Assembly: GCA_009617715.1 (NCBI GenBank)
Contig: VTFK01000191.1
Location: forward strand, 434,001-498,000
Length of the DNA stretch: 64,000 nucleotides
Direction: 5' to 3'
From: Plectrocnemia conspersa
Lineage: Eukaryota; Arthropoda; Insecta; Trichoptera; Polycentropodidae
The notes beneath the pieces are model-generated. The model was not told the origin of the DNA. It made no database searches and saw only the letters and a list, made by a program, of their open reading frames with translations. Below are positions 49,726 through 62,739 of the stretch, piece after piece (the first letter of the stretch is position 1; every line of letters starts with the position of its first letter). Both the position numbers and the translations under genes were made by a program.

Positions 49726-50039
49726 AATTTTATAATAATCACTAGCTTTGATCTCTAAGACACGATATAAATAAATATTTATTTATATATACATATATTG
49801 TTTGCCAGCATCTCAAATATACAATAAAATGTGGCGACTGGCGACAACCATGAATAGTAACGGACAAAAAAAGGGCAATTGTACATTGTTAATGCCCGTA
49901 ACCAAGAATGTTCACCGTTAATAATGAGACAAACATCATGGCACAAGAGGGATTTCTTTTGACCACACAACACGGGTCGTTAAGAGAATCCCTTTTGTGG
50001 CTAAACGGTGCGGATGCAATTAATCATCACAACAGCAAA

Positions 50040-50590
50040 CCCTTTCCGTAGAATTCGAAAGTCGGAGCAAGCAAAAACTCGCTTCCAAATATGCAACATC
50101 AGATTTCTCGAATTCTACGAAGCGACTCCAGCGATTGGCTAGGAGATCGACGCACAAGCGTGATTGGCCAACAATGGTGCATCCCCCAAAAGAATATAAG
50201 CCCGGACTCCGACGAGAAGAAGGCAGTTGATCCGCAGTTGACACAAGACCTTGGTAGAGAGCCCAAGGCAGTCAAGCGAGAGACGAGACGCTGAGGCACG
50301 AGACAGAAACCAGACGCCAGAGAGCGGAATCAGCGGCAGTCGATCTACTAGCAGCCTTCCTGAGGAACCAGCTACGCGCCTCCACCTGACACTCCTGACA
50401 CCTGTCGCATGCAGCTTGAGCCATCCTGAGCATCATCAACTGCACGAACTCCGACATCACGAGAAACGTCACGCCGTATTCGTCAACAACAAACTTGTAA
50501 ATATAAAAATAATAAACAGTCTAATAGGATTCGACCAGGAGTCTCATTGGCCGCGAGGTCAACCACCCCTAGGGTTACGCTCCCTAAAAA
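50040..50590 (+). mobile_element. Probable solo LTR, plus orientation
   Basis: A GC-rich block of about 550 bp lies in AT-rich DNA and has the order of an LTR. Two CAAT-type boxes (CGATTGGCT about 50134, GTGATTGGCC about 50160) come first, then a TATA-like AGAATATAAGCCC (about 50192-50204). A GC-rich R/U5-like stretch follows, and AAATAATAAACAGTC gives a polyadenylation signal (about 50505-50520). No gag or pol lies on either side. The exact ends and target duplication are not resolved. The overlapping frames of 66-118 codons are composition artefacts. Confidence 0.45.
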
Positions 50591-50599
50591 AAAAATATT

Positions 50600-52600
50600 T
50601 GTATTAAAAATTTGCAGAATTTAGATTTTACTGCCATTCAAAAAAATCAACGCACAAAATTTTTATATTTCATTGCAATGTTTGTCTATTTAATGAAAAC
50701 CCAAAAAATAATTAAAAGCATGAAGAGTTCTTTGCCTTATCTTAAAAAAAATATTTGCCCAGTTATGTGTAATTCATGTAAAATGTACTTTATTTTTTAA
50801 AATTATTAAAAATAATTGTAAAGCACATATTAAGATTTTTTACTATTAAAAAATGACGTTAAAGTTTTGTGCTGAATAATTATTTGAAATCAGTACAAAA
50901 CGCTCCAAGAAAATACTAAAATAAGTAGCAAAATAAAATTTAGTATGAATGAACAGGAGACAGCCGCAATAGTTGCGAGATGAAGTGTCAAGCGACGTGA
51001 TGCAAATCGCGTACTCTCTCAGTCTCTTATCGACTGCCAGATAATCAACACGTTGATTTATCAAGATAATGGCTTACGGCTTTTAATTTCCAATATATAG
51101 TCAAACATTAAATTCATAGACGATTTAAAAACGTCTATCCATGAGTTGCGACAAAATTTTAAACAAAATAGTGTATCGGAAATTAAAATAGTTCGCTCAC
51201 CACCGATCAAAAGATTAAAACTTAGTTTATATAACATGTATATTTCGTTGACTTCAGAACAAGTACGTATGTATGTAAAACTACTAGTAATGGAAAGTTT
51301 ACCCAATATATTGAGACATAATCAGCAAAGTAGTGGTTTAAACAACAAAGTTTATCAAGAAATTTAAATATTTGTATCATACAATATATTTGTTTATATA
51401 ATAAATTGTTTTTATTACATGTAACATAATATTAAATATAACAAAGTATAAACTTTAAATTAATGTATTTAACTAAGTTGAAGTAACGATATCGGTTTAT
51501 TAAATTATTATTAGCAAACCTAAAATATATAATGAGCAAAGATTAGGTTTATAACATAAACTTTTGAAGATAAAGTCACCTGGTGTTCTATATTTATATA
51601 TACGTCAATTTAAACATAATAAATCGAATTAATACGAAATTTAATAGAATAAAATAAATATGAAAAACAGAAATAATTAACTTTTAATATTGTATGTTGA
51701 ATTTTTAGCCATTACGGTATTTTATCCCTTAAAACCTTAACCATATTGCGAACGATCCGTTTTAGATCGTAAAACTCACGTAAACGTCGAACGAATACGT
51801 TCCTCGCATTAAGTGAAAAAAAGGCATATTTTACAATATATACTCACAAGAAATATCACGATATTATTAAAATATTATGCAAGAAATTATATAATATATG
51901 TGCACGCAGACAATCTTTTTTACAGATTATTAATTTTAAACTCTATTGTAATTTCATTATATAAAAATCTCAAATATGCGCATATTTATCGTAAAATAAT
52001 AATAAATAAAAACTTTTGTGAAATTTTGATAAATAATAACATGAATATATTACAATTATTATTTTTTTATAATATAATATCCTGTCATAATATATACCTA
52101 TTTTATGAATATTTACTTCGTTGTACGTATATCCACATATGAATATCGTATTTATATACTCTAAGTATGCGAACGTGCATGAGACGTAGTCTGTAATTGG
52201 TTTAAGATTTTACGGAAGCTTTTAAGCTTACAGTGAAGATAATTATATTAAATTAATTAGCTTATTTACTACGCAAGTCTGCTTGTTTTCTAAAAATATA
52301 TATTATATTATTATAATAATATTTGCTAATCCCAAAATGAATTCCATTTTTTTTAATTTAACTTTTAACAGTAGGTAGTGCTTTGGCCATTATATCCTTA
52401 GTACATATTTGGGGCACATCTGGACCACATATTCTAATATTAAAAAACAATTGCACCAGAATGTTTACCAAGTGAACAATTTATACAAAATTGTATATTA
52501 CATGACATTTTTTATAAAAACATTTTTTAAGTGGTATGTGATTCATTAAATATCAGTAAATGTCAATTATGTTTTATAAAATGTTAATCGAGAAATTACG
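50600..52600. other. AT-rich intergenic sequence, no supported gene
   Basis: Open frames at 51146-51367 and 51813-52142 follow from the extreme AT composition (Ile, Asn, Tyr, Leu, Lys) and show no domain. A balanced patch lies at 50945-51060. Confidence 0.4.
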
Positions 52601-52617
52601 ATATCAAGTAGGAGACC

Positions 52618-53264
52618 AGCAGTGCAGACTCAATTAGAAAATCGGGAAGGCTTGGAGACAATATATATGGATTTCACGCGAATTGAGCGAAGAAATCAAT
52701 TCGGCGCATATCCACATATCCCAAGAGCTTCTGGATCTAAAAGCTGCTCGCCTTTTCTTGATCATTTGACAACAAGAAATGAGAAATGGGTATTGTATGA
52801 AAACAATAGTCGTAAAAGACAGTGGTTATCTAAAGATCAAGTAGAAAAACAAACTTCGAAGGCCAGGCTCACAGTAAAAAAATGTATTTTGTGTGTATAT
52901 TGAGACTGCAAAGAGATAATGCATTATGAAACTCTTAAAACTAGCAAAATAAAAGCATAAAGCTTCTAATGTGATCAGATGTTTGCACACGGAAGAAAAA
53001 AAATAGTCCTGCACTAGTCAACAGTTCTACAACACTATTTGCGTCCCCATATTGCGAAATTGACTCTTGATAAAATCTAAGAACTTTGCTGATAGATTTT
53101 TCTCATTCACCTTATTTTCCCAACCCTGTTCCTTCCGACTACCATATATTGCGATCGATGCAACACTTCCTAAGCGAAGAAAAAATCAAAATTCAGAAGT
53201 GAAAAAATATTTTGGATCAAAACCTCCAATATCTTTAGAAAGAAATTATATTTTGCATCATTAA
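52618..53264 (+). pseudogene. mariner transposase, broken
   Basis: Pieces of a mariner-family DD34D transposase occur in order. TTRNEKWVLYENNSRKRQWL comes first (about 52769-52828), where the family has DEKW, so the first catalytic Asp is Asn here. DCKEIMHYETL follows (about 52904-52936) after a stop codon where a Trp is expected. Then come RPHIAKLTLDKI (53042-53077), SPYFPNPVPSDYHILRSMQH with the third catalytic Asp position kept (about 53107-53166), and KYFGSKPPISLERNYI (about 53205-53252). Stops and at least two frameshifts interrupt it. It is inactive and old. The terminal inverted repeats were not located. Confidence 0.85.
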
Positions 53265-53279
53265 AATTAAAATAAACAT

Positions 53280-54790
53280 ATTAAAGTATTTTTAATTTTG
53301 GCATTACCTAATAGTAGAATACTAATAAATTAAATGTGAGTATAAATTAATAAAAGTAAATCGATACATGATTAATTTAATTGCATTATAATATTTTACC
53401 TTATTATAAGGATAGATTAAGACACCTAAACATAATATTAAGAATAGTGTTTTATTAAATAATTGTAATAACAGGTATTCTGTTTTAATATTAAAAATGT
53501 TTTCAATTAAAACATTTTTCAATACTGTTTTTTTAATATATAAATTAAAATAAACATTTTTGCAATTAAAAATAATATCAATGCAAAATATCATTGATTA
53601 TTATTGTTACTAAATTTAGTGTAGTAAAATTGTTTTATAAGAAAATATTAAGAGGATCTAACTATTAGCATTATTTTAACTTACGTTTTTGTTAAAAGAG
53701 AAATGCAGGACATTCCTTCAATTTTATATTGTACGATTTTCTGTAATAAATTTAAGCTGAAAATAATTGCGTATTATTTTTATTGCAAAAAAATATTTAT
53801 ATTTTCTTAAAATATTAATGTGTTTAAAAATCTTTCGTGTTTAATATAATTTATTAACATAGAAAATACTGTTATTAAAATTATTAGAATATTTTAGCAA
53901 TATATATCACTTACTTACTTGAGCTTCTACATGTCTGTAATTTAACAATATAATAATAAACCTCTGGATATTTTTATATATAACTAGTGAATCTTTCAAG
54001 AGAGAAAAATATATTCTTCATTCAACATATTTTATTACGATTCATAAGCAAAAAGGTATAATGTAAATTTTACTATAGTGACACTTGTCTCCCAGTAATA
54101 CAACAGTATGATACCATTTTGCTATGTTACCATTCTTTATGTAATATGTATTGTACATAAGCATATAAAAAAATAAAAATCGATCGTTTTTCTTTTAAAA
54201 AACTTTTGCATTTTCAAACATCATATTTTATTTAAAACCAAAAATTCAAAACTTCAAAAGCCTTAAGAAATATATCATCAAATAAATTCAATTACATTTT
54301 TAAAATCCGAAAGAAAAAGATTTATGGAATACAGATTTTCCAAATAAAATCACTTTTAGTGAATTAAACTGTAAGAATACTTTTCATACATTTATTAAAA
54401 AAATATTTATTTTTAATAAAATTCTTGAAAAACAAATATTTTTTTGGTAAAAATTTGATCTTACCTGATTTATAATTATATGCAAGTTATATTATTATCG
54501 ATCGTCGATTTTATGCACTGGTATGATTAGTAATATTACAATACTTGGCTGTGGCAAAATACTCGATTTAAAATCTAGCCATAAATATATTAGAATAATA
54601 AAAAAATCAGTATATTGTCATAGTAAAAATTTATAGCAAAAAAATCCAATTTGTTGTACAATTTAATTGCAATACATTTATTAAAAAAAACTTTTGAAGT
54701 TTCGATAGGCTTTTAAATAATACATATAACTTAAATGTTTATTAGCAACATCCATTGATAAAGATTAATAAATTATATTTTCACTAAATT
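53280..54790. other. Extremely AT-rich intergenic DNA, nothing seen
   Basis: This is among the most AT-rich parts of the window. The 90-codon minus frame at 53322-53594 is a composition artefact. No repeat arms are noticed. Confidence 0.45.
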
Positions 54791-54809
54791 GAAATATCCG
54801 TCGAAGATA

Positions 54810-55260
54810 ATTCAATTTACCGGTATCAGTCGGAATCGCACGTGACGCAAACGATAAACGAAAAACGTCCACCCGCCGCGAAAGCTACAGGTGCACTGAG
54901 GATATAACTGCGAAAGCTCGCTAGGGGGTGGAATATAGGGTGGAAAACGGGGTGGCGAAGACCGCCCGCTATCCAAAGCTCGCCTAGATATCAAAAGGTT
55001 TTGCTAGGAAATATTGCGCACAATAATTATTGCAGACCACGGAAGAATGCATCCGGACTCAACAATGAACTGTTAGCCTAGTCATATGTCGTAGCGTTAC
55101 TTTGTGTCTGCATTCGTGCAAAAAATGCAATAATAATAACAGTAGTTCATGTTTTATGCAATATTTTCGGATTTTAATTGCAACGTGCGGACGTAAAGTG
55201 TGCTATGAATATATTATAAACGACGCACAGTGGTGCTATGAGCATTTTAAACTAATATAA
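54810..55260. other. CG-bearing island, candidate regulatory element
   Basis: Starting abruptly after AT-rich DNA, this block holds CGCACGTGACGC (an E box) and GCTCGCTAGGGGGTGG. A second patch at 55020-55250 has ATGCAAT-type motifs. It has no exon borders. It is one of the longest balanced stretches in the window. Confidence 0.35.
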
Positions 55261-55289
55261 TAATGTTTTGGTTAATTAATAATAAAAAA

Positions 55290-56850
55290 TAAACCAATTG
55301 GAGCCCCCCACCATCGATAGACGGTCCATCAACTAAGCAGTCGCTTCCCTCTTCACGTTATCTCTATTCCAGATCGACGTCTGGAATTTAGAGTTCTACT
55401 AGCTTTGAAGACAACTGTATCCTTCAGACGCAGACACGTATAGAAAAAAACTTGAATATGTGGCAAATTGCATATGATTATCGTAATGCGTAAATGACAC
55501 CTTGGTAAAGATTATCCATTAATGGTTTGGGAAAAGCGCCGTTTCTTTAATTAGTGTGGACTTAAAATCAACTTTGCAAAAGAAGGATTAAAAATATTAT
55601 TTTATTAAATATTACGATTTAAACCAATGAGCACCTACATAACTAGCCGAGTTTCACATTGAGGCATTGTGCAAGACTAAGCTGGCGGGAAGTTAATTAA
55701 CTGATGGTCTCCCGACATTACTTTTCTTATTGGAGACGGATATGTAAGTGAAAGGGGCGCAACGGTTGCCTTGGATCTTGCGCCTTGGATCTCTCTAGGG
55801 GAAAGAGATGATTAAAACGTAACCTGAAACAAGTGTTTTATTTTTCATCAATGTCGCGCTTCCTTCGGGAAGGAAACACTTAACTTAAGAAACCGAAAAT
55901 AAATCAAGATCAAGTCGCTACGAATCGCTAAGGCCTTTCAGAAGTTTTCCTAATCTCTACTTCAGGATATTTGCATCTGAGTTGGATTCAGCACAAAAAT
56001 ACATATAAGATATTCTTTCCATCTCTTTTGCAATTATTTGATCATCACCGGAAAACCCTTCCTGAGATAAGGAACTGTGGATATGGTTGGTACATATATT
56101 GGCCATAAAATCAGTAAATTCTACAAAGTGCAACGGATTTTTATTTTTAATAAAGACAAGAAAACGTATCGATAAATCGCAAGCAGTAGATTTAGAAATA
56201 GATTTTGTATGAAATACTATCTATTGCAGACTTGTGTTTTAATATCGTTGTTGTCATATATTAATTATAGATAAAATAAACATAATGATTTTAATATTTA
56301 TTTTTAACATGGACTACCATAAAAATTATTCACTGTGCGGTGTGCATCTCTATAAAAAATATACTCTGCTTTTCAGTGTATGCATTTATAAAATTAAATA
56401 ATAAAGAGATTAATATGTTTTCGATAAAAAGCTAGCCAAACATGCGTCATAAAAACATTCGATACGTTATCAGGGCATGCATTTAATTTAACCAAAATAC
56501 TGAATGAATATAAATTAACATTGTTCGTGAAAATAATACCAATGCAATTAATGGGAGGGATATTCAGAATACAAAAGCATTTGGTTTTATGATTGACTTA
56601 TTAAAAAAAGTTATGGACCTTTTCAATTTTTTTGGCAGCTAACTCGCACCGAATCTTGCACATGACGGAATTGACACGATTGTGTGGCAACCCTGGCGAC
56701 CGTTGATTAAAAAAAGCAATTCTAAAATCTTTCTTTGATATTAATGTGGCGTTAAAAGCGCCATAAATTTCAGTCAGTGGCGTTTGTATGGTAAGGGGAT
56801 TAGTCGATTATGCTGACCAGTATAAATTAATTAGAGGAATAAAAGTTAAA
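55290..56850. other. Mixed-composition intergenic stretch without a gene
   Basis: A short direct repeat, GCGCCTTGGATCT, occurs around 55770-55797. AGCAGTCGCTTCCCTCTTCACG (at about 55337) resembles AGCAGCTGCTTCCCTCTTCACG at about 38156, so a small dispersed repeat is likely. Patches at 55640-55960 and 56620-56800 are balanced but not coding. Confidence 0.35.
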
Positions 56851-58003
56851 AGCATATTGGATATTGTTTTTATTATGAACGGACTATTGCTCACATGGAA
56901 ACTAGTCAGACGAATATTGGTCATACGAAACATCATTCACGCGGTTTAATAACAAGTTAGTTTTTTAAGGAAAGTTATTTCATTTCAATACACATTTATT
57001 GCGTACAAATTAATAAGAGGCTGACGAATTGATACAAAATTTTAAATACATAAAAGATGTGTTTAATATTTTGTATCAATTTGTTAAAACTATTCTGTAT
57101 CAATTAGTTTATGTTTACAAATACTTTCAATTGAATGTGTATTATTTTTATTTTGTCATGTACCTACATATTTATTTTTAGAATATACATATGCATATTA
57201 TTTCAGAGATAATAAAATTATTTAAAAAATACTGTATAAATATGTCATATTTTACTCAATTTAATTTTTTCACTTTGGGTCATGGTAATTTTAAAATGCT
57301 CTTACTTGGAAAACATGAATTTTTCTTTAACAGCGCACCGTCCGGGTTTTTTTTTGCTGAACTTTCCTTGGTGGCCGGGCGTTTTCTTTCTTATCTTGCT
57401 TAGTAAATTCCCTAGAATCAATTAAGATATTTTATTTAAATTTAATATGTAGCTTCCTTATTATTTTTACGGAAAACAGAACTTTGTGGAACAATCCGGA
57501 AAAATAGGGTTCTGCCAGAATCTCAAAAATATAAAATAATACCTCTACAGGTGAAACATGGCATAAAAGGTAAAACGCTTATCCAAATTTGGAAAACATA
57601 AGAAAAGATATTTCATAATGATATCCACCTTTTATAACAGCCAGATGATATACACGGAGAAAAAACCAGAACGACCGGCCTTACAATATATTATGATATA
57701 ATATAAGCCTCAACGTATAATGTACTGTAATAAATATATGAGGTGTTGATCGTGCCGATCAATGCCTAGTTACGTTATATTATATTTAAAAAAAAAACAA
57801 TGGAATAAACAAAAAATGTTGTTATTCATTTATTTTATTGTGCATTGTTTTATTTGTTCAGTGTCTATTAAAATTTGAATCGTAACAGCAAAATTGAAAG
57901 CAAAGATTTTCTTTTGAGTAAAGTTAAAGGATGGATGCAGAATTCAGTGGTATCGAACGATTCTGAAGATATTTCATTAGTTTCTACCACATCTTGAGGT
58001 GCC

Positions 58004-58150
58004 CGTGCTGTCGATCCACCAGAAAAGCTTTCGGATAAGCAGAAAAACCATCAGCCAATAAAAATAAAAAGTGTAATTATGTGAGAAGATAATGTCGTGT
58101 TTGTTCTGCACATGAAATAAGTAAAGTTACAACATATGTGCAGGAGTTTT
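58004..58150 (+). pseudogene. piggyBac transposase C-terminal Cys-rich relic
   Basis: A frame reads VDPPEKLSDKQKNHQPIKIK (58010-58069). After a one-base shift it continues KKCNYVRR, a stop, and CRVCSAHEISKVTTYVQE. The pattern H-x-I/P...K-C...C-x-x-C-x8-T-x-Y matches the Cys-rich zinc-binding tail of piggyBac-family transposases. The later Cys and His residues are lost. No catalytic core is found upstream. Confidence 0.45.
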
Positions 58151-58194
58151 TAAATTCATCTTCGTATTGTGTTTTTATACGTATCAAAAAATGT

Positions 58195-58300
58195 GAATAG
58201 TGTAAATAATAAAAATAAATATAAATAGTGATATAGTGCGGTTTATAAGTGTAAATAATAAATATAAATATAAATAGTAAGTGCAATGATGAAAATAAAT
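58195..58300. repeat. Two tandem AT-rich units of about 55-60 bp
   Basis: GTGTAAATAATAAA followed by ATAAATATAAATAGT occurs twice (about 58199 and 58249). It is a simple tandem duplication. Confidence 0.55.
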
Positions 58301-58309
58301 GTGTCCGTG

Positions 58310-59750
58310 ATAGTTGTAAGCAGAAAAGGGACGCCAAAAAAATTGGTGAGTGCAAATTATATTATATTATAAACGGATATTTTTTTTTATAAATTGTATA
58401 TACAGAAATTTATTGAAGCACTTAAACATATATATTATAAAATTATAAATCCGTGGTTTGTAACCATTGCAACCATTTGCAATTTATATAAAATATTAGG
58501 AATGAAAAATACTTATTTATTCATTCCTGAATTAAGATTTTTTTAAATGCAATAATTTTTTTTTTTAATTATTTTACAATAAACTAATACAGCGATAATT
58601 TATCCGAATTGTAGCTTTTTCCCCCTGGTTTCTTATCTGTGATGATATTTTTTAAAAGCTCTTTAAATATTGTTTTATCTAATTTATCTACATATACCAT
58701 AACGATTTTAGTTTTTAGTTTTGCAATAACATGCAGAATTGTAGGTTGAAGAACTTTTTTAATTGATGAACTATTAACCGATATGTTTCGATTTATTTTA
58801 ACTGGATCGGTTTTATGTTTACCTAGCCAGACAATTTGATCCTGAAATTTATTTCGGTTCAAGAAGTGTAACATAAAATATTATTTTTTATATGAAATAT
58901 TGGTTCATATGTTTCATAAAAAAATTCACGTGCCCCAAAAAGGCGAAGTTTCATTGTATTGCGTTGCAATGGGATAAGACAACCCTTTTTACAAAAATTT
59001 GCAGTAAAATATAATTATTTTTTTATTTGATAGTACGTATACTACCATATCTGATTATCATATAGAAGCTAATTTAGTATCCCGGAATTTTTTTAATAAA
59101 AGAAAATGCATTATGCAGGACAGGTTCACTAAATAATGTTCTAGCAAGACTCATATATGAGTCCTCGGGCGTTAAACTGTTAATAACAATTAAGGTATTA
59201 ATATTGAATATATTCTTAAACCTCAATACATATAATTAAATTAATTCATAATTATAATAACGATAAATAGGATGGTTATATAGTATTATTTTAATATCCA
59301 TTTTAAATGTTTTTAAAAAAATATAGAAATTTTAGAACAATTTAGGAATTGCGCTGAAACACATTTCAGAGTAATTTTGGATTATGTTTGGTGCTAAAAA
59401 GCATATTTCCTATATAATAATTATATACATTGCATTAATTTGCTTTTAATTGTTTTTTAAACGATCGATTTTTCTTAACAGATCAGCAGCTTTCATAGCG
59501 TTTTAATAATTAAAATGTTTCATATGCTTTCGATTTTGTAATCAAAAATACATAATTGCTACATTATTATTAAACTGAGATTTTTCTTATAAAACTGGAT
59601 AAAATTATTAAAAAAATAGTGCATGAATATTTTTCAATTATTTTTTTTTCACACTGAGTCCTGTTAATAATGCAATTTTAAGGTTTAAGTCCTGTTAATA
59701 ATGAAACTAGTGAGAATTTTATTAGATTATATTACATATATTGCGGCTAC
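58310..59750. other. AT-rich intergenic sequence, no supported gene
   Basis: A 96-codon minus frame (58874-58584) has a fairly mixed composition, for example KINRNISVNSSSIKKVLQP. It has no domain, start context or neighbouring signals. It may be a relic. Confidence 0.35.
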
Positions 59751-59759
59751 TATGATGTC

Positions 59760-60070
59760 CGAGTATCATTTTCTCCGAGCAGTAGTGGAGAAACTGGCGC
59801 AGGGATGATGTCTGTGAAGATCCTCATGTGTTTTGTAGGTGGCTGGAGACAGTTCCTCTTGCTACAATAATCATGTTCGGGAGGCTCAGGTCGTATCTTC
59901 GCATCTGCCAGGCAGGGTGAATCTGCTAGTCGCTTTGAGTTTCTGCCAGGTGACTGCCGAGCATTATGTATTCAGGCCGGCAAAGCTTGCTGACCAATCA
60001 CAATCCAGCAGCGATCATCAAGCCAATCGTTGCACTCGATTCTTAAAACAATGAAATAAGTATGCGCCTT
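59760..60070 (-). mobile_element. Probable LTR-like block, minus orientation, related to 50090-50210
   Basis: Read on the minus strand, CGATTGGCTTGATGATCG (about 60029-60012) and GTGATTGGTCAGCAA (about 60001-59987) align with CGATTGGCTAGGAGATCG and GTGATTGGCCAACAA near 50134-50172. Translated, both read ...DWLxDRxxxVIGQQ. A TATA-like AATACATAATGC follows at the same relative place. The pair looks like two diverged members of one LTR family in opposite orientation. Confidence 0.4.
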
Positions 60071-62200
60071 TAGAAAGCGACATTTTCTTAATGGATATCT
60101 CTGAAGTTGAATTGTGTAACGGAAATTTTGTTGCCTTGCGGAGCTACTTGGTGATATATTGTTTCCCATGGCCATTTCGTAACAGAGAAATCGTAACGAG
60201 AGCCTTTGTGTGAATTGACTATTGTCTAATTTATCGTTATTGATAAATAATCACTTTTGCTCAGGGTAATTACGCGAGTTTCAAGAATAAGATCCCCAAC
60301 AAACGAGGGTCCATCTGTGTAGTCCCTCACAAAATTAAATAACTTGCCTTAAAAACTTAAACCGTGTGAGCAATCTTCGTAGGAGCAGTCGCCTTGTGAC
60401 CAATCAGTTTGCCATATAAGCAATGATCACCGTACCTGTTTTAAATATTTTTTTAGTGTGTAATATATTGCTTATTCATTTTTATCATCGTGATATATTA
60501 GGTCATGATGGTCTTAATTTAAATTAAACAAATACATGTTAATAAGGCAACTATACATTTAAAACAATGTGTTTCATACCAAAATTTAAATGATTTCTGG
60601 TGATTTGTTTTTCACTTAAAGCAGCTTCAATTACCAATTCGCCTTGCCTTCGCAATGGCAATAATATAGTTAAGTTGCAAAATGTGTGGAATTAACTTTG
60701 CTTTGGAGTAACTTGTAATAAAACGAAGACGAATCTACAATATATATGATACACTTATTGTAATATCAATTATTTAATAGTATAAATGGTATTATTCAAG
60801 AAGCATTAGAATTATTTTATGGCATTATTTTTTTACTGTAGGGAAATCTTTGAGTTAGATATTAAACATAACCTTGTTATCAGTTATACCGGATATTTGA
60901 TAATTTGAGAGGAAGTCTATGAGGAAGCCATTTGAGAGAATAGTTTTAAGATAATTATTTTGCGAACGTGATAGATAGAATAACTATATGTGTTTACTAA
61001 TAATTTTATTTGTAATATCTATAATTAATTATTAATACATTATTTTAAATAATTTCTGATTTCTTTTGTTACTTAAAAATATTTTTTTTTCCAAAAAAAT
61101 AATTTAATTTTTTCTATATAGTGAAATAATATGAAGTTCCATATCACATTTCACACGAGTACACCTTTTCAGTCTTTATTCGATTGCACGCTTCGCTTGC
61201 ACGCAATGACGCGCCCTGTCTTCTCTTTACAAGAAAACGCTTACCTGACCTCTTTTGCGAATTTCTGCATATTGCACTCGCTCTTACTACGTCATTTCGA
61301 TGAACATGCTCCATTTGTCCCATTTTTTATTAAACGATCATTTTCTTCAGTCCTGCATGTAATATAAATATTATTTTATAAAATTTGTATTCATAAATAT
61401 AATACGCCATTTTTATTGTACGCTCATATGAGATATATTAAAGTAATAGTGGATAAAAAATATCTATATCAAATATAAACTGTTGTATAGATCGATACAT
61501 AATTGAAAATTTGTGTTGACAGCAAAATGACTGCAATAAAAACCGATGATCAAATTACAAAGCTTATAAATCCAACACGGATTCCGGAAAAGGTTTATAG
61601 TTTCCTCATAGCCTCCAGTGCTTTTAAATCTCAAAAGAGCACAACAATTTTAAATAGCTAATAGACGATGTAATGCTCGAGATAGTAAAGTGTCCATATC
61701 AGATTTAAAACGGCAATGTTTCATATAATTAACAAATATAATGAAAAATACTTGTGTACGAATAAAAATTTAATTAAATATAAGTAATCTCTACTTCACT
61801 ATATAATTTGTAATATCATAACATATATTTTTATATATTTATAACATAACATAATGGTAATAAAAATACATTTATTATTGTTATAGTTGAGTCAAATCTA
61901 TCGCATTCGCTTGTGTCTCAAACTGTGAATCAATTTATAATATTCACTATTTTTAATATTATAAATAATATAAAATACATGATTGAGCAAATATTTCTGA
62001 GAAATACATAAACACCATGTAAGAGAAATGGCGTCTATATTTTATTTTATTTTTATCTAAGACCTCGTGGGCCAATTGCTACTAATGCCAATCCGCCATT
62101 GTCATGTTTAATCTTATGGGTGCTAAACAGCGATACATTGTTGTGATAATAGCGAGAAATAAAAGTCAGTGGGATAAAACATTTATTTTATTGTAAATTG
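60070..62200. other. Intergenic sequence, AT-rich after about 60450
   Basis: The first 380 bp are balanced, with a CCAATCAG near 60400 followed by CATATAAGC, a weak promoter-like pair. A patch at 61140-61340 is open for 78 codons on the plus strand without a domain. Nothing else is seen. Confidence 0.35.
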
Positions 62201-62264
62201 TATTGTTGTCTAACATGGACAGAGTAGGATTGATAAAATACACCATAGCAGAAAAAGGGTTAAG

Positions 62265-62415
62265 CGGCTTTCATAAATTATGTCACAGGTTTTTCGTGAA
62301 CTTTTGTCGTCGTCCCCTATTTTTATGTCAAAAAATGCCAGACCTTTCTTTCACAGACTGTCAGAATTCCACTGACCACCTCTCACTAAACCTGTGACAT
62401 CATTTATGGAAGCCG
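62265..62415. mobile_element. Inverted-repeat mini-element (28-bp arms)
   Basis: Left arm 62265-62292 (CGGCTTTCATAAATTATGTC then ACAGGTTT) and right arm 62388-62415 pair in 26 of 28 positions around a roughly 95-nt centre. The arms resemble termini of Tc1/mariner-type MITEs, which carry GTGACATCATTTATGG-like sequence. A structured RNA is the alternative. Confidence 0.6.
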
Positions 62416-62739
62416 TCTTATAAGAACCAAGCAGCTTCATCCAACCTACCACTATTAATATCAAACCCCGTCTTTTACTTCTTCGCACACTTATTGCTAT
62501 TTTTTACATTGCTTATAGCTATTGATTCAGATTAAAATAAATTTATCCCATAAAGAAATATATTGTAGAAGGCAACGAATATACTTAATTAAAACAGTAT
62601 GTACTATATATATAGAAACTTAAATATTCAAATAACTACTGTAAAAGTAAATTTAAAAATATATATTCTACTTGATAAAAATTAAACATTGCTTTCACGC
62701 TTAATAAACACAAATTACATACATTATTTATTTCAAAGT

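Noticed and set aside
50091..50607. Several open frames of 66-118 codons
   Set aside because: They overlap on both strands in a GC-rich LTR-like block with promoter and polyadenylation signals, which explains the lack of stops.
51813..52142. 109-codon plus-strand frame rich in Ile, Asn, Tyr and Leu
   Set aside because: Composition is what very AT-rich DNA gives in a frame without TAA/TAG by chance; no start context, domain or splice site.
53322..53594. 90-codon minus-strand frame
   Set aside because: Same composition artefact, and no feature around it.
58584..58874. 96-codon minus-strand frame as a small gene
   Set aside because: No recognisable domain, no signals and an AT-rich setting; left as a possible relic only.
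59808..59880. Short signal-peptide-like start (MMSVKILMCF) as a second exon 1
   Set aside because: The frame closes quickly, no clean donor follows, and the region fits better as an LTR-like block read on the other strand.
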